NCBI GenBank assembly: GCA_947459825.1
Contig: CANHFH010000007.1
Coordinates: forward strand, 1 to 46,593
Reading direction: 5' to 3'
Source of the DNA: Pseudomonadota bacterium
GTDB taxonomy: Bacteria > Pseudomonadota > Gammaproteobacteria > Steroidobacterales > Steroidobacteraceae
Length of the DNA stretch: 46,593 bases
Shown here: positions 1-7,021 of the stretch, in pieces
Numbering within the stretch: the stretch's first letter is position 1
Layout: every line of letters begins with the position of its first letter
Notes under the pieces: model-generated
Database searches by the model: none
What the model saw: the letters and a program-made list of their open reading frames with translations, nothing else
Told to the model about the DNA's origin: nothing
Position numbers and translations under genes: made by a program

Positions 1-1167
1 CGAAGTGATCTTCTCGTCATGGTGGTGCGAAGCGAACGCACGCTGCACCACCGGCGCATGTCCCGCGAGGCGCAGACCGGACTCGGCGGGCGCATGCTCG
101 CAGAACACCGCGACCGTCCCGGCGCTCGGCATCTCGAGCACCGCGCCGCCGCCCTCGTGCGAGATGTCGATGCGATGCAGAGCGCGACCGGCCTGCAACG
201 CGCCGCCGCAGTCGATCTTCACCGCGTCCTCGGCGAACGCGCGCACGGCAGGCTCGATGCAAGCCGCGAGCGCAGCTTCGTCGCGGCCGCCGCAGGGCAA
301 CACCGCGACGCCGAGACCATCGCCATGGTCATGGCCGTGGTGATCATGGCCATGATCCCCGTGGGCATGATGCTCGTGAGCATGATGATCGTGGTCGTGG
401 TCGTGATGGTCGTGGCCATCATGGTCGTGGTGATGCGCGTGCGCGGCAGCCCCGGTGTGCAGTGCATGCCGACCGGCGGGCAGGTCGTAGACGCCCGCCC
501 ACTCGAACGGATACTGCGGCTCGAGGAAGGCGGCGTCGACGGCGAGCGCGCGCTGCAGGTCGAACGCACCCACGCCGAGCACGGCGTCGATGGGGATGTC
601 CGCGTTGCGCGTGCGGAACACGCGCGCCGTGGCGTTGATGGCGCGCACGCGGCGCTCGACGCGCTCCAGCGTCGCCTCGTCCACGAGGTCGGTCTTGTTG
701 AGCAGGATCACATCGGCGAAGGCCACCTGCTCACCCGGCTCCTTCATCTCGTCGAGGTGCCGCTCCATATGGCGCGCATCGACCAGCGTCACGATGGCAT
801 CGAGCGTGAACTGATGCTTGAAGTCGTCGTCGAGGAAGAAGGTCTGCGCGACCGGACCGGGGTCGGCCATGCCCGTGGTCTCGACGATGATGTGGTCGAA
901 GCGGTCGCGGCGCTTGAGCAGCTGGCCGAGGATGCGCAGCAGGTCGCCGCGCACCGTGCAGCAGATACAGCCGTTGTTGGTCTCGAAGATCTCCTCCTCG
1001 GCGCCGATGACGAGCTGGTGGTCGACGCCGACCTCGCCGAACTCGTTCTCGATGACGGCGATGCGCTTGCCGTGCTGCTCCGAGAGGATGCGGTTGAGGA
1101 GGGTCGTCTTGCCCGACCCGAGGAAGCCCGTCAGCACGGTGACGGGGATACGGTCCGTGGTTCGCAT
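1..1167 (-). CDS. COG0523/CobW-family GTPase, probable zinc metallochaperone (3' end beyond the window)
   Basis: P-loop GTPase of the G3E/COG0523 family, which loads or traffics metal ions in the cytoplasm. The ATG at 1167 gives the usual short N-terminus, with Walker [10 protein letters not shown] at about residues 14-22, the family metal-binding motif GCICC near residue 67 and the guanine-specificity motif NKTD. Between the GTPase domain and the C-terminal CobW domain lies a run of some 40 residues made almost only of His, Asp, Gly and Ala, typical of zinc-handling members. The frame stays open to the left edge, so the C-terminus is not in the window. It diverges from a Zur-like gene with only 24 bases between the two start codons. 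That supports zinc limitation as the regulating signal, although I could not identify a clear Zur box in the gap. Zinc specificity is inferred from the neighbour and the His-rich linker. Confidence 0.9.
   Translation of the reverse strand, partial: MRTTDRIPVTVLTGFLGSGKTTLLNRILSEQHGKRIAVIENEFGEVGVDHQLVIGAEEEIFETNNGCICCTVRGDLLRILGQLLKRRDRFDHIIVETTGMADPGPVAQTFFLDDDFKHQFTLDAIVTLVDARHMERHLDEMKEPGEQVAFADVILLNKTDLVDEATLERVERRVRAINATARVFRTRNADIPIDAVLGVGAFDLQRALAVDAAFLEPQYPFEWAGVYDLPAGRHALHTGAAAHAHHHDHDGHDHHDHDHDHHAHEHHAHGDHGHDHHGHDHGDGLGVAVLPCGGRDEAALAACIEPAVRAFAEDAVKIDCGGALQAGRALHRIDISHEGGGAVLEMPSAGTVAVFCEHAPAESGLRLAGHAPVVQRAFASHHHDEKITS
324..446 (-). repeat. Degenerate short tandem repeat encoding a His/Asp-rich linker
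   Basis: An imperfect 6-base-scale repetition of CATGGT/CATGAT/CGTGGT-like units on the plus strand. On the minus strand it encodes repeated His-Asp-His and His-Gly-His units inside the COG0523 GTPase. It is coding low-complexity sequence rather than an independent element, and is likely to vary in length between strains. Confidence 0.75.
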
Positions 1168-1191
1168 GATGGAGCCATGATACCGTAGGGC

Positions 1192-1701
1192 ATGGCCCAA
1201 GACCGCGCGCACCGGCACGCCGCCCATCAGCATGAAGGCCACGGCATCGGCCACGACCACGCCGCCTGCGTCGAGCGCGCGGTGGAGTCCGCCGTGGCCC
1301 TCTGCGACCGCCGCGGGCTCAACCTCACCCCGGTGCGGCGGCGGGTGCTGGAGCTCGTCTGGCGCTCGCACGGGCCCATCGGCGCCTACCAGATCCTCGC
1401 CGAGCTCGCCAAGGAACGCGACAAGGCGGCGCCGCCGACCGTCTACCGCGCGCTCGAGTTCCTGATGGAGGCGGGGCTCGTCCACCGCATCGATTCATTG
1501 AACGCGTTCATGGGCTGCGGCGAGCCGGGGCATGCGCATGTCGCCCAGTTCCTGGTCTGCCGCGCCTGCCACCGCGTCGTCGAGATCGACGATCCGGCCA
1601 TCAACCGCGCGCTCGCCGAGAAATCGCTCGCGATGGGCTTCCGCATCGAGCCCACCTCGCTAGAGATCAAGGGCCTCTGCGGCGACTGCGCCGCGGCCTG
1701 A
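1192..1701 (+). CDS. zur: Fur-family regulator, probable zinc uptake regulator Zur
   Basis: A 169-residue Fur-superfamily repressor that would bind DNA with zinc and control zinc acquisition genes. After a His-rich N-terminus (about residues 7-25) comes the winged-helix domain, with [12 protein letters not shown] and [10 protein letters not shown] as the recognition segment. The dimerisation/metal domain holds CGEPGHAH, then CRAC and a C-terminal CGDC that should form the structural zinc site. The CGxPGHxH-type start of the second domain resembles Zur more than Fur or PerR. It diverges from the His-rich GTPase gene, a common zur-linked pairing. The His-rich N-terminus could be an extension, but no better start codon lies before the helix-turn-helix. 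Confidence 0.85.
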   Translation: MAQDRAHRHAAHQHEGHGIGHDHAACVERAVESAVALCDRRGLNLTPVRRRVLELVWRSHGPIGAYQILAELAKERDKAAPPTVYRALEFLMEAGLVHRIDSLNAFMGCGEPGHAHVAQFLVCRACHRVVEIDDPAINRALAEKSLAMGFRIEPTSLEIKGLCGDCAAA

Positions 1702-1730
1702 ACCTCAACGCGCGTCTTCCAAGCGCGCGC

Positions 1731-2168
1731 TCAACGCGCGACCAGCACGATCCCCGCGACGAGCAGCGCGACGCCGACGAGGCGCATCGTGGTCACCGGC
1801 TGCTGCGCGAAACCGAGCAGCCCGTAGTGGTCGACGATGATCGAAGCGACCATCTGCCCGGCGACCGTCAGCGCGAGCAGCAGCAGCGCGCCGATGCGCG
1901 GCCCGGCGAGCGTCGCCACCGTGACATACATCGCGCCGAAGAGACCGCCGAACCAGGCCCAAGCAGGGGCGGCCGCGAACTGCGCGCGACCCGGCAGGTC
2001 GACGCGCAGCATCACGAACGCGGCGATCGCCACCGAGCCGACCAGGAAGTTGGCGAGAGAGCCGAGGAACGGGCTGCCGAGCGCGCGGCCCAGGGCGACG
2101 TTCATCCCGACCTGCAGGACGAGCCCCGCGCCGACGGCGAACGCGAGCAGCATGGTGCCGACTTGCAT
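1731..2168 (-). CDS. DMT-superfamily transporter of the DUF606/YdcZ type
   Basis: A 145-residue inner-membrane protein with four to five hydrophobic helices. Its repeated glycine-rich pattern (GMNVALGRALGSP, FLVGSVAIAAFV, GARIGALLLLALTVAGQ-like segments) is typical of the small DUF606 half-transporters of the drug/metabolite superfamily. The substrate is unknown. The ATG at 2168 is chosen because AGGAGA lies seven bases upstream and the protein then begins at the first membrane helix; the open frame continues upstream without coding character. The gene converges on zur with a 29-base gap and no obvious terminator. Confidence 0.75.
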   Translation of the reverse strand: MQVGTMLLAFAVGAGLVLQVGMNVALGRALGSPFLGSLANFLVGSVAIAAFVMLRVDLPGRAQFAAAPAWAWFGGLFGAMYVTVATLAGPRIGALLLLALTVAGQMVASIIVDHYGLLGFAQQPVTTMRLVGVALLVAGIVLVAR

Positions 2169-2209
2169 GGAAGGTCTCCTGTGAAGGTCCGCGACGGACG
2201 GAAAAGTGT

Positions 2210-2425
2210 CTACGGATGCAACTGACGACGCTGGCGGGACGCGAGCCATGCGCGACCGCGCGGGAAACGCAGCAGCAAGAGCACGGTCGACCAGAAGAGC
2301 CGCTTCTGCAACGGCACGCGACGCGGCGGGATGACCGCCGCAACCGCCGCGCCGACATCCTCGTGCACCGGCGGTGCCGGACGGACGGCTGGCGGGAGGG
2401 TCGAAGCGGCGTCGGACGCGGACAT
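2210..2425 (-). CDS. Possible small membrane-associated protein
   Basis: A 71-codon open frame filling the otherwise empty 303-base gap between the DUF606 gene and the GTG-started gene at 2472. It reads as a Pro/Ala-rich head followed by one hydrophobic stretch (FWSTVLLLLRF) and a basic tail, as in a small single-pass membrane protein. No clear ribosome binding site precedes the ATG and I recognise no family. If it is not real, the 2169-2471 gap holds nothing I can identify. Confidence 0.3.
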   Translation of the reverse strand: MSASDAASTLPPAVRPAPPVHEDVGAAVAAVIPPRRVPLQKRLFWSTVLLLLRFPRGRAWLASRQRRQLHP

Positions 2426-2471
2426 CGCCGCAGGATAGCGGTCGCGGCGCGCCTCGCGCTAGGCTAACCGC

Positions 2472-2993
2472 GTGAGCGGCATCCCCCAACATACCCGCCT
2501 GCTCGTCACGCGGTTGCTGGATGCGTATTGCGCTCGCATCTGCCCGCCGAGCGCGCGCCACGCCGTACAGGTGGGCTATCACTTGGGGTACGACACCGTG
2601 GTCCTCGAGGAACACCGCCGCATCCTCGGCATCGCGGGAACACGACGAGCCGTCCCGGTGGCGCGCCTGCGTTGGCGCGCGTCGGACGGTTCATGGACGC
2701 TCGAGCACGCCGATCCGTCGGGCGCCATGCGCCGCTACCGCCCGCTGCCCTCGAGCCGCAGCTTCCTCGCGCTGCTGCGCGAGTTCGATGCCGATCCCGC
2801 CGGGCTGTTCTGGGGCCGCATCGACGGCAAGAGCCTGCGCTGGTGCCGGTCGGAGGGGCGCTGCGCGCCCTGCGAGGCGCGCTACTGCGCCATCCTCGGG
2901 ACGGAGCCGGTCGCGGGCGGCGCTGCCGCGGAAACCGTCGTCGAGTCCACCGGCCTCAGCCACCTGAGCGACCGCACCGAGGTCCGTCGGTGA
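2472..2993 (+). CDS. DUF3024-like protein
   Basis: A 173-residue cytoplasmic protein with no predicted export signal. The middle shows the order expected for the DUF3024 family: VVLEEHRR, then VPVARLRW, a Trp-containing SDGSWTLEH strand, and the C-terminal FDADPAGLFWG motif. Function is unknown for the family. The C-terminus adds a small Cys-rich piece (CRSEGRCAPCEARYC, four Cys) that could bind a metal, which I do not remember as a family feature. The start is GTG; a TAGGCT hexamer sits six bases upstream, so the transcript could be nearly leaderless, but I see no convincing -35. Confidence 0.65.
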   Translation: MSGIPQHTRLLVTRLLDAYCARICPPSARHAVQVGYHLGYDTVVLEEHRRILGIAGTRRAVPVARLRWRASDGSWTLEHADPSGAMRRYRPLPSSRSFLALLREFDADPAGLFWGRIDGKSLRWCRSEGRCAPCEARYCAILGTEPVAGGAAAETVVESTGLSHLSDRTEVRR

Positions 2994-3075
2994 GACCGGC
3001 GTTCAGCGGGGTGCCGCAGGCTCCCCTGAGACCGTATCCTTGAAGAAGCAACCCCTCACCGAGGTCATACGCGCC

Positions 3076-4287
3076 ATGCCCAAGAAAGACACCAAGCTCG
3101 ACCGCCGTTCACTCCTCACCGGTGCCGCCGCCGCCGGCGTCGCCGCGCTCGCCGGCAAGGCCGATGCGCAGACCGCCGCAGCGCCCGCCGCGGCGTCCCC
3201 CACCGGCCTGCGCGCGCCCCGCGACGGCGAGATCAAGGCCGCCCGCGGCGGCAAGTACGAGTCGGTGCCGCTCAAGCAGGACTTCGTCAACGTCGCCGCG
3301 ATCCAGTCGCGGCTGCTCTCGGTCGACACCCGCGACAAGGCCCGCACCCTCAAGCGCAACATGGACCGCGTGCTGCGGCTCATCGACCTCGCGCAGAACT
3401 CGCCCGAGGAATGGGGCGGCGAGCGCCGCTGGGGCTCGAAGGTCGACCTCATCTGCATGCACGAGTTCCCGATTCAGGGCTTCCAGCCGTGGACGCGCAA
3501 GGAGCTCAACCAGATCGCCTTCGAGCTGCCGGGGCCCGAGGCCGCGGTCATCGGCGAGCGCGCCAAGCGCTACGGCTGCTACATCGCCTTCGGCTGCTAC
3601 GCCAAGCTCAAAGATTGGCCGGACCACATCATCAACATGTCGGTCATCGTCGGCCCGGACGGCGGCATCGTCGACCTGCAGTGGAAGGCGCGCAACATCC
3701 TGGGTCTCTTCGGCGACCAGGCGCTGATCGGCACCACCGTCTACGACGTGCTCGACCGCTATGTCGAGATGTACGGCTGGGACCGTACGATGCCGGTGGC
3801 GCGCACCGACATCGGCAACATCGCCATGACGGCGGTCGGCGCGGAGCCCACGCTCTACACCTGCCTCGGTCTCAAGGGCGCCGAGATCCTGATCATGTCG
3901 GTCACCGGCGGCAGCAACGCCGAGTCGGCGATCGCCACGGCGCGCGCCAACCGTCTGTACACGGTCGGCGTCGGCAACGCCGTCTCGCCCGACAACATCG
4001 GCTTCCCGGAGGCCTCGGGCACCGAGGACGGCGGCACGGTGATCGTCGATCCGCGCGGCACGACGCTCGCCAAGACCGACAACCACCACGAGGACATCAT
4101 CACCGCCCGTATCCCGATCGCGGACTTCCGCAAGACCCGCCGCGTGCAGGAGCTGCCGAAGGCCCTGCTGCTGCCGATCCTGCAGGCCTACGAGCCGGTG
4201 TTCCAGCCGAACGCCTTCGCGGGTGCGCTGCCCGCCACCTACAAGGAGGCCGGTGAGCTCGTCCGCAAGCGGATGGGGATGAAGTGA
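3076..4287 (+). CDS. Tat-exported nitrilase-fold protein (carbon-nitrogen hydrolase family), catalytic Cys apparently absent
   Basis: A 403-residue protein with a Tat signal (DRRSLLTG then an Ala-rich hydrophobic stretch to about residue 32). The ATG at 3076 puts the twin arginine ten residues from the start; an upstream in-frame TTG at 3040 is less likely. The mature part looks like the aliphatic amidase/formamidase side of the nitrilase superfamily. The catalytic Glu (E130 in HEFPIQGF) and Lys (K204 in WKARN) are visible. The third motif, which normally carries the nucleophile Cys five residues before the F/YPE element, reads MTAVGAEPT and has Thr252 at that place. It overlaps the following maoC-like gene by four bases. 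A paralogue lies at 21983. Amidase activity should not be assumed. Confidence 0.8.
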   Translation: MPKKDTKLDRRSLLTGAAAAGVAALAGKADAQTAAAPAAASPTGLRAPRDGEIKAARGGKYESVPLKQDFVNVAAIQSRLLSVDTRDKARTLKRNMDRVLRLIDLAQNSPEEWGGERRWGSKVDLICMHEFPIQGFQPWTRKELNQIAFELPGPEAAVIGERAKRYGCYIAFGCYAKLKDWPDHIINMSVIVGPDGGIVDLQWKARNILGLFGDQALIGTTVYDVLDRYVEMYGWDRTMPVARTDIGNIAMTAVGAEPTLYTCLGLKGAEILIMSVTGGSNAESAIATARANRLYTVGVGNAVSPDNIGFPEASGTEDGGTVIVDPRGTTLAKTDNHHEDIITARIPIADFRKTRRVQELPKALLLPILQAYEPVFQPNAFAGALPATYKEAGELVRKRMGMK

Positions 4288-4757
4288 GCGGCGCGGCGGA
4301 GGCGCTTGCATCGCTGCAGGCACGCATCGGGCAAGAGGTGCATGTCAGCGACTGGATGACGGTGACCCAGGACCGTGTCGTCGCCTTCGCCGATGCCACG
4401 GGCGACCATCAATGGATCCATGTCGACCCCGATCGCGCGCGGCGCGAATCGCCGTTCGGCGGGCCGATCGCCCACGGCTATCTGACGCTGTCGCTGCAGA
4501 TCCTGCTGCGCGGACTGACCGGCGCCGAGCAAGCGGTGGCGCCCGGAGTCCGGCAGGCCGTGAACTACGGCCTCGACCGGCTGCGCTTCCCGGCGCCGGT
4601 CCCGGTGGGCGCGCGCATCCGCGGCCGCTTCACGCTGCTCGAGGCCGCGCAGGTCGCACCCGGCGTCCTGCAGGTGAAGGAGCGCTATACGGTGGAGGTC
4701 GAAGGCAAGGACAAGCCCGCCTGCATCGCCGAAAGCCTCTATCGTCTGTACTTCTAG
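4284..4757 (+). CDS. MaoC-like (R)-specific enoyl-CoA hydratase
   Basis: A 157-residue single hot-dog domain protein of the MaoC/NodN type, expected to hydrate 2-enoyl-CoA esters in the cytosol. The hydratase motif is intact: ATGDHQWIHVD with the Asp41/His46 pair, followed by SPFGGPIAHGYLTLSL. Its GTG start overlaps the stop of the upstream nitrilase-fold gene (GTGA), so the two are translationally coupled. The dehydrogenase gene follows after 22 bases, suggesting a three-gene operon handling an acyl or hydroxy-acid intermediate; the substrate is not readable from sequence. Confidence 0.88.
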   Translation: MSGAAEALASLQARIGQEVHVSDWMTVTQDRVVAFADATGDHQWIHVDPDRARRESPFGGPIAHGYLTLSLQILLRGLTGAEQAVAPGVRQAVNYGLDRLRFPAPVPVGARIRGRFTLLEAAQVAPGVLQVKERYTVEVEGKDKPACIAESLYRLYF

Positions 4758-4779
4758 CGACCGCGGGAGCGCGACCACC

Positions 4780-5739
4780 ATGACCGCGGTCTTCCTGGAC
4801 TTCGCCACCGTCGGCCGCGACGGGCTCGATGTGACGGCGCTGCGCGCGGCGGCGCCGGGGCTCGTGCTGCACGACGACACCACGCCCGACGAGGTCGCCG
4901 CACGGATCGCCGGCCACGAGATCGTGCTGCTCAACAAGGTGCGCATCACGCGGGCGCTCATCGAGGGGTCGCCTTCACTGCGGGTCATCGGGCTCACCGC
5001 CACCGGCACCAACAACATCGATCTCGATGCTGCGCGTGGGCGCGGCGTCGCGGTGCGCAACATCCGCGACTACTGCACGCCCTCGGTGGTGCAGCATGTG
5101 CTCGGCGTGCTGCTGTACCTCACGCACCGTCTGCCGCAGTACGCGCGCGAGGCGGTGGACGGCACCTGGGCGCGGAGCGCGACCTTCGGACTCACCCACC
5201 ACCCCATCCGCGAGCTGCGCGGGCGCGTGCTCGGCATCGTCGGCTGGGGCGCGCTCGGCAGCGCGGTGGCGCGCGCCTGCGAGTCGGCGCTCGGCATGCA
5301 GGTGATCGTCGCCGCGCGACCGGGTGACGGCGCGCCGCAGCCCGGCCGTGTGCCGCTCGACGAGCTGCTCGCGCGCGCCGATGTGGTGTCGCTGCACTGC
5401 CCGCTCACGCCGCATACCAACGGCATGATCGATGCGCGCCGTCTCGCGCTGATGAAGCCCGACGCGGTGATCATCAACACCGCGCGCGGCGCGTTGATCG
5501 ATCCGGCGGCGCTCGCCGCCGCGCTGCGCGACGGACGGCTCGGCGGCGCGGCCATCGATGTGCTGCCGCAGGAGCCGCCGGTGGACGGCAGCCCGCTGCT
5601 CGACCCCACGCTCCCGAACCTCATCGTCACCCCCCACATGGCTTGGGCGGCCCGCGAGTCCCGGCAGCGCTGCCTCGACGAATTGGGGGCCAACATCGCC
5701 GACTGGCGGGCAGGTGGCGACCGCGGCAGGGTGGTCTGA
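4780..5739 (+). CDS. D-2-hydroxyacid dehydrogenase (glycerate dehydrogenase-like)
   Basis: A 319-residue NAD(P)-dependent 2-hydroxyacid dehydrogenase. The Rossmann motif GWGALG lies at residues 155-160. The catalytic set is complete: Arg236 in NTARGAL, Glu265 in LPQEPP and His286 in TPHMAWA. Overall spacing and motifs such as GLTATGTNNID resemble hydroxypyruvate/glycerate dehydrogenases (HprA-like) more than phosphoglycerate dehydrogenase, since there is no ACT domain. It is the third gene of the operon with the nitrilase-fold and MaoC-like genes. The exact substrate is uncertain. Confidence 0.87.
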   Translation: MTAVFLDFATVGRDGLDVTALRAAAPGLVLHDDTTPDEVAARIAGHEIVLLNKVRITRALIEGSPSLRVIGLTATGTNNIDLDAARGRGVAVRNIRDYCTPSVVQHVLGVLLYLTHRLPQYAREAVDGTWARSATFGLTHHPIRELRGRVLGIVGWGALGSAVARACESALGMQVIVAARPGDGAPQPGRVPLDELLARADVVSLHCPLTPHTNGMIDARRLALMKPDAVIINTARGALIDPAALAAALRDGRLGGAAIDVLPQEPPVDGSPLLDPTLPNLIVTPHMAWAARESRQRCLDELGANIADWRAGGDRGRVV

Positions 5740-5794
5740 GACCTACCGCTCGACGGTCCAGCATATCGCCGCGGTCCGGCCAGGCGTTCTGGGC

Positions 5795-5831
5795 TAAAAT
5801 GGGCGGCTGACTCCCGCCCCGTTTTCGGGGC
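5795..5831 (+). promoter_or_regulatory. Candidate -10 element and leader hairpin ahead of the RND operon
   Basis: TAAAAT at 5795-5800 stands out in the GC-rich gap and could be a sigma-70 -10 element, without a clear -35. It is followed by a perfect hairpin, GCCCCG-TTTT-CGGGGC at 5816-5831, just ahead of the adaptor start at 5855. The hairpin has no U-run after it, so it may lie in the 5' leader rather than end transcription from the dehydrogenase operon. Confidence 0.4.
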
Positions 5832-5854
5832 CTTTCCGCAAGGATGACGGACCC

Positions 5855-7003
5855 ATGCACCGCCCTGAACCGCTCGCGGGCCCGACCTCGGCCCTGAAGT
5901 CGCGTACACCTGCAGCGCTGGCGCTGCTTGCCTCCGCTTTGTTGGCCCTCGCCGGCTGCTCGAAGGGCGGTCAGGACGCCGGTGGTCCGAGCATGGGGCG
6001 CGGTGGCCCCGGTGGTGCCGGTGGTCCGCCGAGCGGACCGGGGATGGGCCGCGGCGGTCCGCCGCCCGCCACGGTGCTGGTGGTCAACGGTCAGGTCCGA
6101 CCTTTCGGCCCCTCGCTCGAAGCGGTCGGCACCGCGCTCGCCCGCGAGTCGGTGGACATCACCTCCAAGGTGGCCAACACGGTCACCGCGATCCGCTTCC
6201 AGGAAGGTCAGCGCGTCGCCGCCGGCTCGGTGCTGGTGGAACTCGACCGGGCGCAGACCGCTGCGGCGTTGGCCGAGGCGGAGGCGAGCCTCCTCGAGAG
6301 CCGCAACCAGTTCAACCGCGGCCGTGACCTGTCGGTGACGCAGGCGCTGTCGCGCGCGCAGCTCGACCAGCTCGAGACCGCGGTCAAGACGGGCGAAGCG
6401 CGCGTCGCCGCCGCACGCTCGCGCCTCGGCGACACGGTGATCCGCGCGCCCTTCGCGGGCCGTACCGGCCTGCGCCGCGTCAGCCTCGGCAGCCTCGTCA
6501 GCCCGGGCACCGTCATCACCACGCTCGATGATTCCTCGGTGATCAAGCTCGAGTTCACCGTGCCGCAGTCCTTCCTCGGCAGCCTCGAGCCGGGTCTGCC
6601 GATCGAAGCGCGCGCCGACGGCTTCGGCGACCGCGTGTTCGTGGGCAAGCTCACCACGCTCGACTCGCGCATCGACCCCGTCACGCGTTCTATCGCCGTG
6701 CGCGCAGAGCTGCCGAACGCCGACGGCGCCATCAAGCCGGGGCTCTTCATGACGGTCGGCCTGCGCGCCAAGACCACGCCGACGCTGATGATCCCAGAGG
6801 AGGCGCTGGTGCCCGAGCAGGGCCGCACCTATGTGTTCGTGGTGCGGGACGGCAAGGCGCAACGCGTCGAGGTCCGCACCGGCGGCCGCGAACCGGGCTT
6901 CGTGGCCGTGCTCGACGGACTCACGGCGCAGGACTCCCTGGTCGTGGAAGGTACACAGCGCGTGCGCGACGGCGGTGCCGTCGTCGCCAAGCCGCGCGCC
7001 TGA
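5855..7003 (+). CDS. RND efflux periplasmic adaptor (membrane fusion) lipoprotein
   Basis: A 382-residue HlyD/AcrA-type adaptor that would link an inner-membrane RND pump to an outer-membrane channel. The N-terminus is a lipoprotein signal with lipobox LAGC (Cys35), followed by a Gly/Pro-rich linker of about 35 residues. Then come the biotinyl-lipoyl half (VANTVTAIRFQEGQRVAAGSVLVELD), an alpha-hairpin (SLLESRNQFNRG...) and its return (VIRAPFAGRTGLRRVSLGSLVSPG). Beta-barrel and membrane-proximal domains end in VPEQGRTYVFVV-like strands. The pump gene starts 18 bases after the stop. No TolC-like gene is nearby, so the pair probably uses a shared channel. Confidence 0.92.
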   Translation: MHRPEPLAGPTSALKSRTPAALALLASALLALAGCSKGGQDAGGPSMGRGGPGGAGGPPSGPGMGRGGPPPATVLVVNGQVRPFGPSLEAVGTALARESVDITSKVANTVTAIRFQEGQRVAAGSVLVELDRAQTAAALAEAEASLLESRNQFNRGRDLSVTQALSRAQLDQLETAVKTGEARVAAARSRLGDTVIRAPFAGRTGLRRVSLGSLVSPGTVITTLDDSSVIKLEFTVPQSFLGSLEPGLPIEARADGFGDRVFVGKLTTLDSRIDPVTRSIAVRAELPNADGAIKPGLFMTVGLRAKTTPTLMIPEEALVPEQGRTYVFVVRDGKAQRVEVRTGGREPGFVAVLDGLTAQDSLVVEGTQRVRDGGAVVAKPRA

Positions 7004-7021
7004 CATCGGGACGGCCGCGCC

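Noticed and set aside
324-446. CRISPR-like repeat
   Set aside because: The units are very short and imperfect, have no spacers and encode a His-rich linker in frame.
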